Source of the DNA: JAFKFI01 sp963795435 | GTDB taxonomy: Bacteria > Pseudomonadota > Alphaproteobacteria > Acetobacterales > Acetobacteraceae | Length of the DNA stretch: 64,000 nt | NCBI GenBank assembly: GCA_963795435.1 | Contig: CAWCHV010000007.1 | Span: 2,418,001-2,482,000, forward strand | Direction of reading: 5' to 3' | Shown: positions 27,091 to 34,759 of the stretch, one piece after another | Position numbering within the stretch: position 1 is the stretch's first letter | Layout: the number at the start of each line of letters is the position of its first letter | Notes under the pieces: generated by a model | Told to the model about the DNA's origin: nothing | Database searches by the model: none | The model's input: the letters and a program-made list of their open reading frames with translations, nothing else | Program-made: the position numbers and the translations under genes

Positions 27091-27274
27091 TCAGGCCTTC
27101 CCCTGGTTCTTGGCGTCCTCTTCCATGTCCCTGACGACCTCCTCGGGGGCCGTGGGGTCAAGCTTGCGGGCCTTCCGCAGCAGCCGAGCCGCCTCTTCCT
27201 CGTCCTCGGCGTTGAGACTTCTCCAAGGCTTCCTCGGTCAGATCCAGCGCCTTCTCGTGCTTCTCATCCGCCAT
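27091..27274 (-). pseudogene. small acidic helical protein, frame broken once
   Basis: From ATG 27274 the frame reads MADEKHEKALDLTEEALEK and then becomes arginine/glycine-rich. Skipping one base near 27214 gives NAEDEEEAARLLRKARKLDP, then TAPEEVVRDMEEDAKNQGKA and a stop at 27091. The rejoined protein is about 60 residues, acidic and helical, which is far more protein-like than either frame alone. It sits 15 bases before the cupin gene start region, same strand. Function unknown. Confidence 0.6.
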
Positions 27275-27341
27275 CGAACGGACTCCTTTGCGTCGGTGGG
27301 CATGACGCGCGAAAGGAGGATGAGTTCTGGTGTGGGTCACG

Positions 27342-27412
27342 GGGAGCCGAGGGCTAGTTGGCTTCGGCCGGAACTCCAGCTGCCCCGCAAGGCGGGATTT
27401 CCCCCAGTGAGA
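27342..27412 (+). repeat. diverged copy of the 3' end of the RNase T2 gene
   Basis: This intergenic stretch matches 26468-26540 closely: both contain GGCTTCGGCC, GAACTCC, GCTGCCC and GCAAGGCGGG in the same order and spacing apart from small indels. It is either a partial duplication of the gene end or a dispersed repeat that also forms the end of that gene. Confidence 0.6.
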
Positions 27413-27424
27413 GGGTCTAGTCGT

Positions 27425-27482
27425 AATCGGGCGCCAACCCCTCACCCCGACTCTCTCCCGCTAGGGGAGAGGGGGGGAAGAG
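27425..27482. repeat. palindromic dispersed repeat (CCTCACCC / CTCTCCC type)
   Basis: The stretch contains CCCCTCACCCC and the inverted repeat CTCTCCCGCTAGGGGAGAG. Related copies occur at 42116-42212 and 56979-57026, with a weaker one near 58345-58395. It lies between the broken small gene and the rho stop codon and could act as a rho transcription stop, but it is mainly a repeat of a type common in GC-rich proteobacteria. Confidence 0.65.
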
Positions 27483-27491
27483 GCGCTTGCC

Positions 27492-28766
27492 TCACGTATT
27501 CATCGCGTCGAAGAAGTCCTGGTTGGTCTTGCTGTATTTCAGCTTGTCGAGCAGGAACTCCATCGCGTCCACCGTGCCCATCGGGTTCAGGATGCGGCGT
27601 AGCACCCACATCTTGGACAGCGTGCCCTTCTCGACCAGTAGCTCCTCCTTGCGGGTGCCGCTCTTGGTGATGTCGATGGCCGGGAAGCTGCGTTTGTCGG
27701 ACAGCTTCCGATCCAGGATCACCTCGGAATTGCCGGTACCCTTGAACTCCTCGAAGATCACCTCGTCCATGCGGCTGCCGGTGTCGACCAGCGCCGTCGC
27801 GATGATGGTCAGCGAGCCGCCCTCCTCGATGTTGCGGGCGGCCCCGAAGAACCGCTTTGGCCGCTGCAGGGCGTTGGCATCCACGCCGCCGGTCAGCACC
27901 TTGCCGGAGGAGGGGACGACAGTGTTGTAGGCCCGCGCCAGTCGCGTGATGCTGTCGAGCAGGATGACCACGTCGCGCTTGTGCTCTACCAGCCGCTTGG
28001 CCTTTTCTAGCACCATCTCCGTCACTTGCACGTGCCGCGTCGCCGGCTCGTCGAAGGTCGAGGAGATCACCTCCCCCTTCACACTGCGCGCCATGTCGGT
28101 GACTTCCTCGGGCCGCTCGTCGATCAGCAGCACGATGAGGAACACCTCGGGGTGGTTCTGCGCGATCGCGGAGGCGATGTTCTGCAGCATCACCGTCTTG
28201 CCGGTGCGCGGCGGCGCCACGATCAGGGCGCGCTGGCCCTTGCCGATCGGTGCGATGAGGTCGATCACCCGCGGGGTGAAATCCTTGCCTGGCCCCTTGG
28301 CGACCGACTGGAAATTCTCCGCCTCCATCTTGAGCCGTTCATCGGGATAGAGCGGCGTGAGGTTGTCGAAATTGATCCGGTGCCGCACCGCTTCGGGCGG
28401 CTCGAAGTTGATCGTATTGACCTTGAGCAGCGCGAAATACCGCTCGCCGTCCTTGGGCGCGCGGATCTGGCCCTCCACCGAATCGCCGGTGCGAAGCCCG
28501 AAACGCCGCACCTGCGAGGGCGAGACATAGATGTCGTCCGGCCCCGGAAGGTAGTTGGCCTCGGGGCTGCGGAGGAAGCCGAAGCCGTCCGGCAGGATCT
28601 CTAGCGTGCCTTCGCCGTGGATCGCCTGGTCGTTCTCGGCGAGGTTCTTGAGGATCGCGAACATCATGTCCTGCTTGCGCAGGGACGACGCGTTCTCGAT
28701 TTGCAGGGATTCGGCAAAACTCAGCAGGTCTGCTGGGGTTTTTGCCTTGAGTTCGGCGAGATGCAT
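27492..28766 (-). CDS. rho: transcription termination factor Rho
   Basis: A 424-residue hexameric RNA helicase that ends transcription. The N-terminal helical domain starts MHLAELKAKTPADLLSFAES; the RNA-binding cold-shock-like domain contains GTLEILPDGFGFLRSPEANY; the ATPase has the Walker A GKGQRALIVAPPRTGKT, VFLIVLLIDERPEEVTDM and VVILLDSITRLARAYN. The ATG at 28766 gives the standard proteobacterial length. It lies downstream of hemJ in the rho-hem block beside the candidate origin; the 256-base gap before it probably holds its promoter and leader. Confidence 0.98.
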   Translation of the reverse strand: MHLAELKAKTPADLLSFAESLQIENASSLRKQDMMFAILKNLAENDQAIHGEGTLEILPDGFGFLRSPEANYLPGPDDIYVSPSQVRRFGLRTGDSVEGQIRAPKDGERYFALLKVNTINFEPPEAVRHRINFDNLTPLYPDERLKMEAENFQSVAKGPGKDFTPRVIDLIAPIGKGQRALIVAPPRTGKTVMLQNIASAIAQNHPEVFLIVLLIDERPEEVTDMARSVKGEVISSTFDEPATRHVQVTEMVLEKAKRLVEHKRDVVILLDSITRLARAYNTVVPSSGKVLTGGVDANALQRPKRFFGAARNIEEGGSLTIIATALVDTGSRMDEVIFEEFKGTGNSEVILDRKLSDKRSFPAIDITKSGTRKEELLVEKGTLSKMWVLRRILNPMGTVDAMEFLLDKLKYSKTNQDFFDAMNT

Positions 28767-29022
28767 GGACGCCTCGGGTGGTCGGATGGCTGGGAAATGC
28801 TGGACGGAACAGGAGGATCCCGTCTTGAGAACGCAGGCGCCCGATGGCCGGTGCCCGACGATACCCGACTGATCTGCTGTCCCGTTGGTCTGGGAAATCG
28901 CGGCGGCACGGAAAGCGCCGCCTGGCGGAGGGAGCCGCAAATTATGCGGGGCGGCGGATTCCGTCAATGAGCCAATTGGGCAAGGCTGCCCGGCTTTTCA
29001 AGGCTTTTACTCGCCTCGCGCG

Positions 29023-29475
29023 TCAGAATGGCCGCACCACCACCATGATGATGATGATGACCATGAGCACGGTCGGGACTTCGTTCGCAATCCGGTAGAA
29101 CCGCGGCGGGCGGGTGTTGCGATCCTCCAGGAAGTCCCGGCGCCAGCGCGACAGCATGCCGTGAAAGCCTGCCAGCAGGACGATGCCGGCAAGCTTCACG
29201 TGCCACCAGCCGGCCGACCAGTCGAGAATGCCCGGCGTCAGCACGAGCATGATGCCGAAGGCGAAGGTGGCAATCATCGCGGGATTGATGATTTGCTTGA
29301 GCAGCCGCCGTTCCATCACCTTGAACCGCTCGCTCTCCAGCGAGCCGCGCGCCACGCCGCAATGATAGACAAAGAGGCGCGGCAGATAGAGCATCCCCGC
29401 CATCCAGGCGACCATCGAGATGATGTGGAATGCCTTCGTCCAGGGATAGAACCAGGCAAGGAAGCCGATCGTCAT
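29023..29475 (-). CDS. hemJ: protoporphyrinogen IX oxidase HemJ
   Basis: A 150-residue, four-helix inner-membrane protein of the HemJ (UPF0093) family, which oxidises protoporphyrinogen IX to protoporphyrin IX in bacteria without HemY or HemG. It has the conserved WTKAFHIISMVAWMAGMLYL with the heme-ligating histidine, PRLFVYH, and the C-terminal FYRIANEVPTVLMV. The ATG at 29475 overlaps the hemH stop as ATGA, so translation is coupled to ferrochelatase, the next pathway step. Confidence 0.95.
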   Translation of the reverse strand: MTIGFLAWFYPWTKAFHIISMVAWMAGMLYLPRLFVYHCGVARGSLESERFKVMERRLLKQIINPAMIATFAFGIMLVLTPGILDWSAGWWHVKLAGIVLLAGFHGMLSRWRRDFLEDRNTRPPRFYRIANEVPTVLMVIIIIMVVVRPF

Positions 29476-30563
29476 GCCGCCAGCGCGACCCCTGCACGGG
29501 CATGCGGACAATCGCCATGCGGCGCCGGACAAGTGCGCCCGCCGGCAAAGCTGGTGAGCCCCGGCCCTCGACCCAGCGCCCGCCGCGCAAGCCCGGCCAG
29601 AGCCGCGATAAAGGCCGGATCCTCGTTCTGCGCCGGGACCCGGAAATACCCCGGAACGCCGAGCCGGTCGGCCAGGGCGCGATATTCCACGTCGAGCTCC
29701 ACGAGCGTCTCGGAATGCTCGGAGACAAAGGCGATCGGCACCACCAGCACCGCCACCCCGTCATGCGCGGCGCGCTCGATCTCCGTCTCGGTGCTCGGCG
29801 TCAACCACGGCCGTGGTGTCGCGCGCGACTGGTAGCAGACGCAGGAATCCACGGGTTCACCCTCCGGCGCGCCCCATGCCCGCAGCACCGCGGCGACGGT
29901 CCGGCCGACCTGGAACTGGTAGGGATCGCCTGCCGCCACGATGGCCTGCGGCAGCCCGTGAGCCGAGAACAGCACCCGCAGCCGGGTCGCGCCGCCGAGC
30001 TTCGCCCGCGCCTCGGCGTAGGCCATACGCACCAGTTCGGCGGTGGCCGCCACGTAGCCCGGGTCCGTGTGGTAGCAGCACAGCACGGTAGTCGGCGCGA
30101 CCAGGCCCACGGCCGCCGCCGCCTCCCGCCAGGCGGTCAGCGAGCTGCCGGTGCTGGTAGTGGAATACTGCGGATACAGCGGCAGCAGCAGCAGGCGGTC
30201 AGGTGCGAATTCCTTCACCGCCCGGGCCGCCTCCAGGCTGAACGGGTGCCAGTAGCGCATCGCCACGAAGCATTTCGCGTCGAGCTCCGGCAGGGCGGCC
30301 TCCAACGCGCGCGCCTGCGCCTGGGTCAGCTCCAGCAGCGGCGAACGCCCCCCGAGCAGGGCGTAGTTCGCCGTGGCCGGCTTGAGGCGGGAGCGGGCGA
30401 TGATCCGGGCGAGCAACGGGCGCACAAAGAACGGCACCCGCAGGATCGCCTTGTCGCGGAACAAATTGAGCAAGAACGGCCAGATCGCCTCCGGCCGGTC
30501 GGGGCCGCCGAGATTGAACAGCACGATGCCGACCCGTGGCCGCGCCGATCCATCACGCGGCAC
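29472..30563 (-). CDS. hemH: ferrochelatase
   Basis: A 363-residue ferrochelatase that inserts ferrous iron into protoporphyrin IX. Motifs: VGIVLFNLGGPD at the N-terminus, LLLPLYPQYSTTSTGS, the catalytic histidine in RVLFSAHGLPQ, and the acidic face in FVSEHSETLVELDVEY. The GTG at 30563 is chosen: it overlaps the end of hemE by 11 bases, follows a GGTGGAG site, and puts the conserved motif about 10 residues in. The tail is slightly extended and cysteine-containing (TCPAPHGDC). Confidence 0.95.
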   Translation of the reverse strand: MPRDGSARPRVGIVLFNLGGPDRPEAIWPFLLNLFRDKAILRVPFFVRPLLARIIARSRLKPATANYALLGGRSPLLELTQAQARALEAALPELDAKCFVAMRYWHPFSLEAARAVKEFAPDRLLLLPLYPQYSTTSTGSSLTAWREAAAAVGLVAPTTVLCCYHTDPGYVAATAELVRMAYAEARAKLGGATRLRVLFSAHGLPQAIVAAGDPYQFQVGRTVAAVLRAWGAPEGEPVDSCVCYQSRATPRPWLTPSTETEIERAAHDGVAVLVVPIAFVSEHSETLVELDVEYRALADRLGVPGYFRVPAQNEDPAFIAALAGLARRALGRGPGLTSFAGGRTCPAPHGDCPHARAGVALAA

Positions 30564-31578
30564 GGACTTGCTCCACCAGAGCCGCGACGTGGTCGGGCGG
30601 CGTCTGCGGCACGATGCCGTGGCCGAGATTGAACACGAAAGGCCGGCCGCGCATCGCCAGCAGGATGGCATTCGCCTCGTCGCGCATCGCCCGCCCGCCG
30701 GCGAGCAGCGCCATCGGGTCGAGATTGCCCTGCAGCGCGGTCCGCTTCGGCACCAGCCATTGCGCCCGGGCCGGGTCCATCGCGGTGTCCATCCCCACCC
30801 CGTCGGTGCCCGCCAGCACCGCGTAGTCCCCGAGCATCACGCCCGCGAGACGGGGGAAGCCGATGATCGGCACACCCGGGTAGCGCAGCCGCAACGCACC
30901 GACGATGCGTCGAGTGGGCGCCGTCACATGGGCGCGGAACAGGCTCGGCGACAGCACGCCGGCCCAACTGTCGAACAGCATCACTGCCTCGGCACCCGCG
31001 GTGATCTGCGCCAGCAGGTAGTCGATCGTCGCCTCGGTCAGCACCTGCATCAGCCGGCCGAACAGGTCCGGGTCCTGGTAGGCCATCTCGCGCGTGGCGG
31101 CGAAATCCTTCGAGCCGCCACCCTCGATCATGTAGCAGGCGACGGTGAACGGGGCCCCCGCGAAGCCGATCAGCGTCGTCCGCTCGTCGAGCGCCTCCCG
31201 TACCCGCCGCACCGTCTCCAGGATCGGCGCGATCGCCTCAGCGATGCGGCCCCGATCCAGCGCCTCAACTCCGGCCTGATCACGAAGCCGGGGCAGCACA
31301 GGGCCTTCGCCCTCGGCAAAGCGCAACCCGTGCCCGAGCGCCCAGGGCAGAACGAGGATGTCGCTAAACAGGATCGCGGCGTCGAAGCCGAAGCGGCGGA
31401 TCGGCTGCAACGTCACCTCCGCGGCAAGCGCCGGATCGGTGCAGAGCGCGATGAAGTCGCCCGCCTTTTCCCGGATCTCCCGGTATTCCGGCAGGTAGCG
31501 ACCGGCTTGGCGCATCAACCACATGGGCGGCGGCCAGACCGCCTCGCCGGCCAGCGTGCGGAGCAGCGTCTTCGTCAT
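30553..31578 (-). CDS. hemE: uroporphyrinogen decarboxylase
   Basis: A 341-residue cytosolic enzyme that removes four carboxyl groups from uroporphyrinogen III. It starts with the signature PPPMWLMRQAGRYLPEYR, has the catalytic aspartate in AAILFSDILVLPWALG, the second family signature in GFAGAPFTVACYMIEGGGSK, and FNLGHGIVPQTPPDHV near the end. It is the first gene of the hemE-hemH-hemJ operon and reads away from the candidate origin. Confidence 0.97.
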   Translation of the reverse strand: MTKTLLRTLAGEAVWPPPMWLMRQAGRYLPEYREIREKAGDFIALCTDPALAAEVTLQPIRRFGFDAAILFSDILVLPWALGHGLRFAEGEGPVLPRLRDQAGVEALDRGRIAEAIAPILETVRRVREALDERTTLIGFAGAPFTVACYMIEGGGSKDFAATREMAYQDPDLFGRLMQVLTEATIDYLLAQITAGAEAVMLFDSWAGVLSPSLFRAHVTAPTRRIVGALRLRYPGVPIIGFPRLAGVMLGDYAVLAGTDGVGMDTAMDPARAQWLVPKRTALQGNLDPMALLAGGRAMRDEANAILLAMRGRPFVFNLGHGIVPQTPPDHVAALVEQVRAA

Positions 31579-31864
31579 CCCCTCCGCTTAACAGGAAAGA
31601 AGATTTAGAAAAGAGGGGGAGGTGACAGTAGGGCCTGTGAATAGCGGGGTACCTCGCTCTCGCGAAACCCAGCGCAAGGTTCCCGCAATGTGGCATCCTC
31701 CTGTCTCCTTGATAACGCTGGGGAAATGGAGGTTATTCACAAATCCACAGGCAACCTTAGGTTGACGCGAAAGGATCCGGCAAGCGCCTCACTTGTCCCC
31801 GGGTTTCGTTCGGGTCCATGAGCTTTCCGGTGCGAGGGCCGGTTATCCCCGCTATCCTCCCATC
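31579..31864. other. candidate chromosomal replication origin between hemE and ppsR
   Basis: The 286-base gap between divergent hemE and ppsR contains TTATTCACA at 31733-31741, a perfect match to the DnaA box TTATNCACA. A one-mismatch box on the other strand (TGTGAATAG, 31636-31644) and weaker matches at 31741-31749 and 31842-31850 are also present. An A+T-rich patch lies at 31588-31613. In Caulobacter and other alphaproteobacteria the origin lies next to hemE, facing the same neighbour gene. The region also holds the promoters of both genes. The assignment as origin is inference. Confidence 0.5.
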
Positions 31865-32731
31865 ATGGCAACGCATCAGATCGACCTTCACCTGGTCTCC
31901 GACGCGACCGGGGAGACGCTCAACTCCATCGCCCGGGCGACCACGGCACAGTTCGAGCACGTGCAGATTGTCTATCATCGCTGGAGCCTGATCCGGACCC
32001 GCTTTCAGCTGCATCGGGTGCTGGAAGGGATCGAGGCGGAGCCCGGCCCGGTGCTCTCCACCCTCGTGGACAAGGCGCTGCGGGCCGATCTCGACACCAC
32101 CTGCCAGCGGCTCAACGTGCAGGTGGTCAACGTGCTGGACCCGGTGATGGGACTGCTGCAGGAACAGATAGGCGAGCAGGCGACCGCCCGGCCGGGTCGG
32201 CAATACGTGCTGGACGCCGACTATTTCCGCCGCATCGACGCCATGCACTACGTGCTTCAGCACGATGACGGCCAATCCCAGGCCGGCATCGCCGAGGCCG
32301 ACGTGGTGCTGGTCGGCGTCTCCCGCAGTTCCAAGACGCCGACCTGCTTCTATCTCGCCAATCGCGGTATCAAGGCGGCGAATATTCCGCTAGTGCCAAA
32401 CCTGCCGGACCCGCCAGGGCTCGACGCGCCGCTCTGCCCGGTCATCGGTCTCACCCTGGATGTGGCGTCTCTGGTGGAAATCCGCCGCCACCGGCTGCGC
32501 CTGATCGGCGCCGGCACTGCGACGGGCAATGTCCGCCACGATGCGCAGGAATACATCGACGAGGACGCGGTGAAGGCGGAACTCCTCTGGGCTCGGCGTC
32601 TCTGCAACCGGCGCGGCTGGCCGGTGATCGACGTCACCCGCCGCTCGATTGAGGAAACCGCGGCCACGGTGCTGCAGCTCATGGAGGCTTGGCACGTTCG
32701 CAAGCGGAAGGCCGAACGCGCACCGGCCTGA
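31865..32731 (+). CDS. ppsR: pyruvate phosphate dikinase / PEP synthase regulatory protein (bifunctional kinase-phosphorylase, DUF299)
   Basis: A 288-residue regulator that phosphorylates, and reversibly dephosphorylates, a threonine of pyruvate phosphate dikinase or PEP synthase using ADP and phosphate. Family features: DLHLVSDATGETLNSIARA at the start, HYVLQHDDGQ, the P-loop-like GVSRSSKTPTCFYLANRGIK, and the C-terminal ARRLCNRRGWPVIDVTRRSI, EETAATVL. The ATG at 31865 matches the family start. It faces hemE across the candidate origin. Confidence 0.93.
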   Translation: MATHQIDLHLVSDATGETLNSIARATTAQFEHVQIVYHRWSLIRTRFQLHRVLEGIEAEPGPVLSTLVDKALRADLDTTCQRLNVQVVNVLDPVMGLLQEQIGEQATARPGRQYVLDADYFRRIDAMHYVLQHDDGQSQAGIAEADVVLVGVSRSSKTPTCFYLANRGIKAANIPLVPNLPDPPGLDAPLCPVIGLTLDVASLVEIRRHRLRLIGAGTATGNVRHDAQEYIDEDAVKAELLWARRLCNRRGWPVIDVTRRSIEETAATVLQLMEAWHVRKRKAERAPA

Positions 32732-32835
32732 GCCATCCCGACCGACAGCACTGGCGGTAAAATATAGGTGAGCTAGCCATGAGAGGCCCGCGACCTGTTA
32801 TTGCGGGGACGACTTGGCATGGCAGGAGAATTGCG

Positions 32836-33270
32836 ATGAGCGGCACGTTGGGTCAGCTTCTTGGTGGGTTGCTCGGAGGCGGCCAGCAGGGCCAGCAATC
32901 GCCTATTGTCGGCATCCTGGAGCAGGTGCTGGCAACCAAGGACAACAACGGCAATACCGGCGTCGCGGCGATCCTCTCTCGCTTTCAGGCTGCCGGCGCT
33001 GGTCAGCAGGCGCAATCTTGGGTGGCGACCGGCTCCAACCAGCCAGTCTCGTCCGACCAGGTAGCCGAGGCCTTCGGCCCCGACCAGATAGAGGCCTGGG
33101 CCAAGCAGGCCGGCACCACCCCCGATGCGATGCGTCAGGTGCTGTCGGAGGCGGTACCGCATATGGTCGATCACCTGACCCCGTCGGGCGAGGTGCAGAC
33201 GCCGAGCGCCAATCTCACCGGCGTGCTGCGAGGCCTCCTGGGTAATCTCGGCGGCCCCCGCCAGGCCTAG
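32836..33270 (+). CDS. YidB-family (DUF937-like) protein
   Basis: A 144-residue protein starting MSGTLGQLLGGLLGGGQQGQ and containing VAAILSRFQAAGAGQQAQSW, VATGSNQPVSSDQVAEAFGP, and IEAWAKQAGTTPDAMRQVLS plus AVPHMVDHLTPSGEV. This is the standard YidB pattern of glycine-rich start and helical bundle. The function is unknown. The ATG at 32836 follows CAGGAGAA. Confidence 0.88.
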   Translation: MSGTLGQLLGGLLGGGQQGQQSPIVGILEQVLATKDNNGNTGVAAILSRFQAAGAGQQAQSWVATGSNQPVSSDQVAEAFGPDQIEAWAKQAGTTPDAMRQVLSEAVPHMVDHLTPSGEVQTPSANLTGVLRGLLGNLGGPRQA

Positions 33271-33357
33271 GACGGACGCCAGCCCGCCAGCTTCAGGACA
33301 CGGCGCCGGAATGCGCTACGCTCCTTCCGCCCCACAGCCCACACGGAGGGACGAACG

Positions 33358-34347
33358 ATGGCGGACAAGATCGAGCACCGCGCGCTCGGCGCGAGCGGAT
33401 TGGCGGTCTCGGCGATTGGTCTCGGCTGTATGCCGCTGTCCGGCGTCTACGGTGCGGCGGACGATTCGGCCTCGGAAAACCTGATCCGTCACGCGATCGA
33501 CTGCGGCGTCGATCATCTGGACAGTTCCGACATGTACGGCTGGGGCCATAATGAGGAACTCATCGGCCGCGCGATCAAGGGCCGGCGCGACCAGGTGGTG
33601 CTCGCCACCAAGTTCGGCCAGACCAGGCGGGAGGGCGGGCCTAACGGCGTCGACGGAAGGCCCGGCTATGTGACGCAGGCGTGCGAGGCCAGCCTGAAGC
33701 GGCTCGGCGTCGATTTCATCGATCTCTACTACCAGCACCGTGTCGACCCCTCGGTGCCGATCGAGGAGACGGTCGGTGCGATGTCGCGTCTCGTGGCACA
33801 AGGCAAGGTGCGCCATCTCGGACTGTCGGAGGCGGCTCCCGCGACAATCCGCCGGGCGCACGCGGTGCATCCCATCGCCGCCGTGCAGACGGAATACTCG
33901 CTCTTATATCGTATCGAGGCCGAGGAGACGCGCGAGACCACACGGGCTCTCGGCATCGGCTTCGTTGCCTACTCGCCGCTGGGGCGCGGCTTCCTTACTG
34001 GTGCGATCCAGAGCCGGTCGGATGTTGACGGCCGGCGCGCCGCACACCCTCGGTTTCAGGCCGAGCATTTCGCGTGGAACCGCGAACTCGTGTCGCGCGT
34101 GGAGGCGATCGCGGCGGAGAAGGGCTGCACCCCCGCGCAGCTTACGCTCGCCTGGCTGCTCGCGCAGGGACCCGACGTCACGGCGATCCCCGGAACCCGC
34201 TACGCGGCCCGGCTCGATGAGAATCTCGGAGCGCTACGGTTCTCGCTCAGTTCCGACGAGGTCGCGCGGATCTCCGCCGCCATTCCGCGCGATGCGGCTT
34301 CCGGCACACGCTACCCGGCAGGCGGGATGCAGGCAGTGTATCTCTAG
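33358..34347 (+). CDS. aldo/keto reductase
   Basis: A 329-residue AKR-fold oxidoreductase. GLGCMPLSGVYG leads in; the tetrad is D in HLDSSDMYGWGHNEELIGRA, Y in DMYG, K in VLATKFG and H in YYQHRVDP. NADPH contacts are expected in VAYSPLGRGFLTG and in the C-terminal IPGTRYAARLDENLGA. It resembles the AKR11/12-like reductases of small carbonyls; the substrate is unknown. A strong hairpin follows the stop. Confidence 0.92.
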   Translation: MADKIEHRALGASGLAVSAIGLGCMPLSGVYGAADDSASENLIRHAIDCGVDHLDSSDMYGWGHNEELIGRAIKGRRDQVVLATKFGQTRREGGPNGVDGRPGYVTQACEASLKRLGVDFIDLYYQHRVDPSVPIEETVGAMSRLVAQGKVRHLGLSEAAPATIRRAHAVHPIAAVQTEYSLLYRIEAEETRETTRALGIGFVAYSPLGRGFLTGAIQSRSDVDGRRAAHPRFQAEHFAWNRELVSRVEAIAAEKGCTPAQLTLAWLLAQGPDVTAIPGTRYAARLDENLGALRFSLSSDEVARISAAIPRDAASGTRYPAGGMQAVYL

Positions 34348-34352
34348 CAGAC

Positions 34353-34378
34353 CAGGAGCGGAAGTCATTCCGCTCCTG
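34353..34378 (+). terminator. hairpin terminator after the aldo/keto reductase gene
   Basis: A perfect 11-bp stem, CAGGAGCGGAA and TTCCGCTCCTG with loop GTCA, begins six bases after the stop codon. It is followed by CGACCCGTTTCATTT, with only a loose T run. It separates the reductase gene from the eCIS cluster. Confidence 0.7.
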
Positions 34379-34759
34379 CGACCCGTTTCATTTCGCTACT
34401 TTGTGATGCTGCGGCGCGGCGCTTCATCGCGATCAGGCAAAGAATCTGCTTGAACGCAGTGAGATGCACATGCGATGGTTGCGCTAGGGGAGCAGATCCA
34501 GCGCGAACGAGCGCCTTCGTTCCGGACCACACATAACGGTCCCTCGATCAACATATGGTCCGCATTACACGACGAATGCCCGAGTTGCGGGGCGGTGTCG
34601 TGCGGCCAGATGGCCCGTGTGGGACGGCCGTGCGTCGACTGGCAACGCGCGCGACAAAATGCGTCGCGCGCCGATCGATACAGCTAGCGTTACTGATCCG
34701 CGAGCGACAGGGCTCGCGGCAGAGTGACGCAGCGTGATCTGGTTGCGGAAGGAACGGCC
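34379..34759. other. intergenic region upstream of the eCIS cluster
   Basis: About 380 bases without a supportable gene. The region has lower GC content than its surroundings and should contain the promoter of the eCIS operon; I could not pick convincing -35/-10 boxes. The ribosome site GGAAGGA at 34747-34753 belongs to the sheath gene. Confidence 0.5.
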
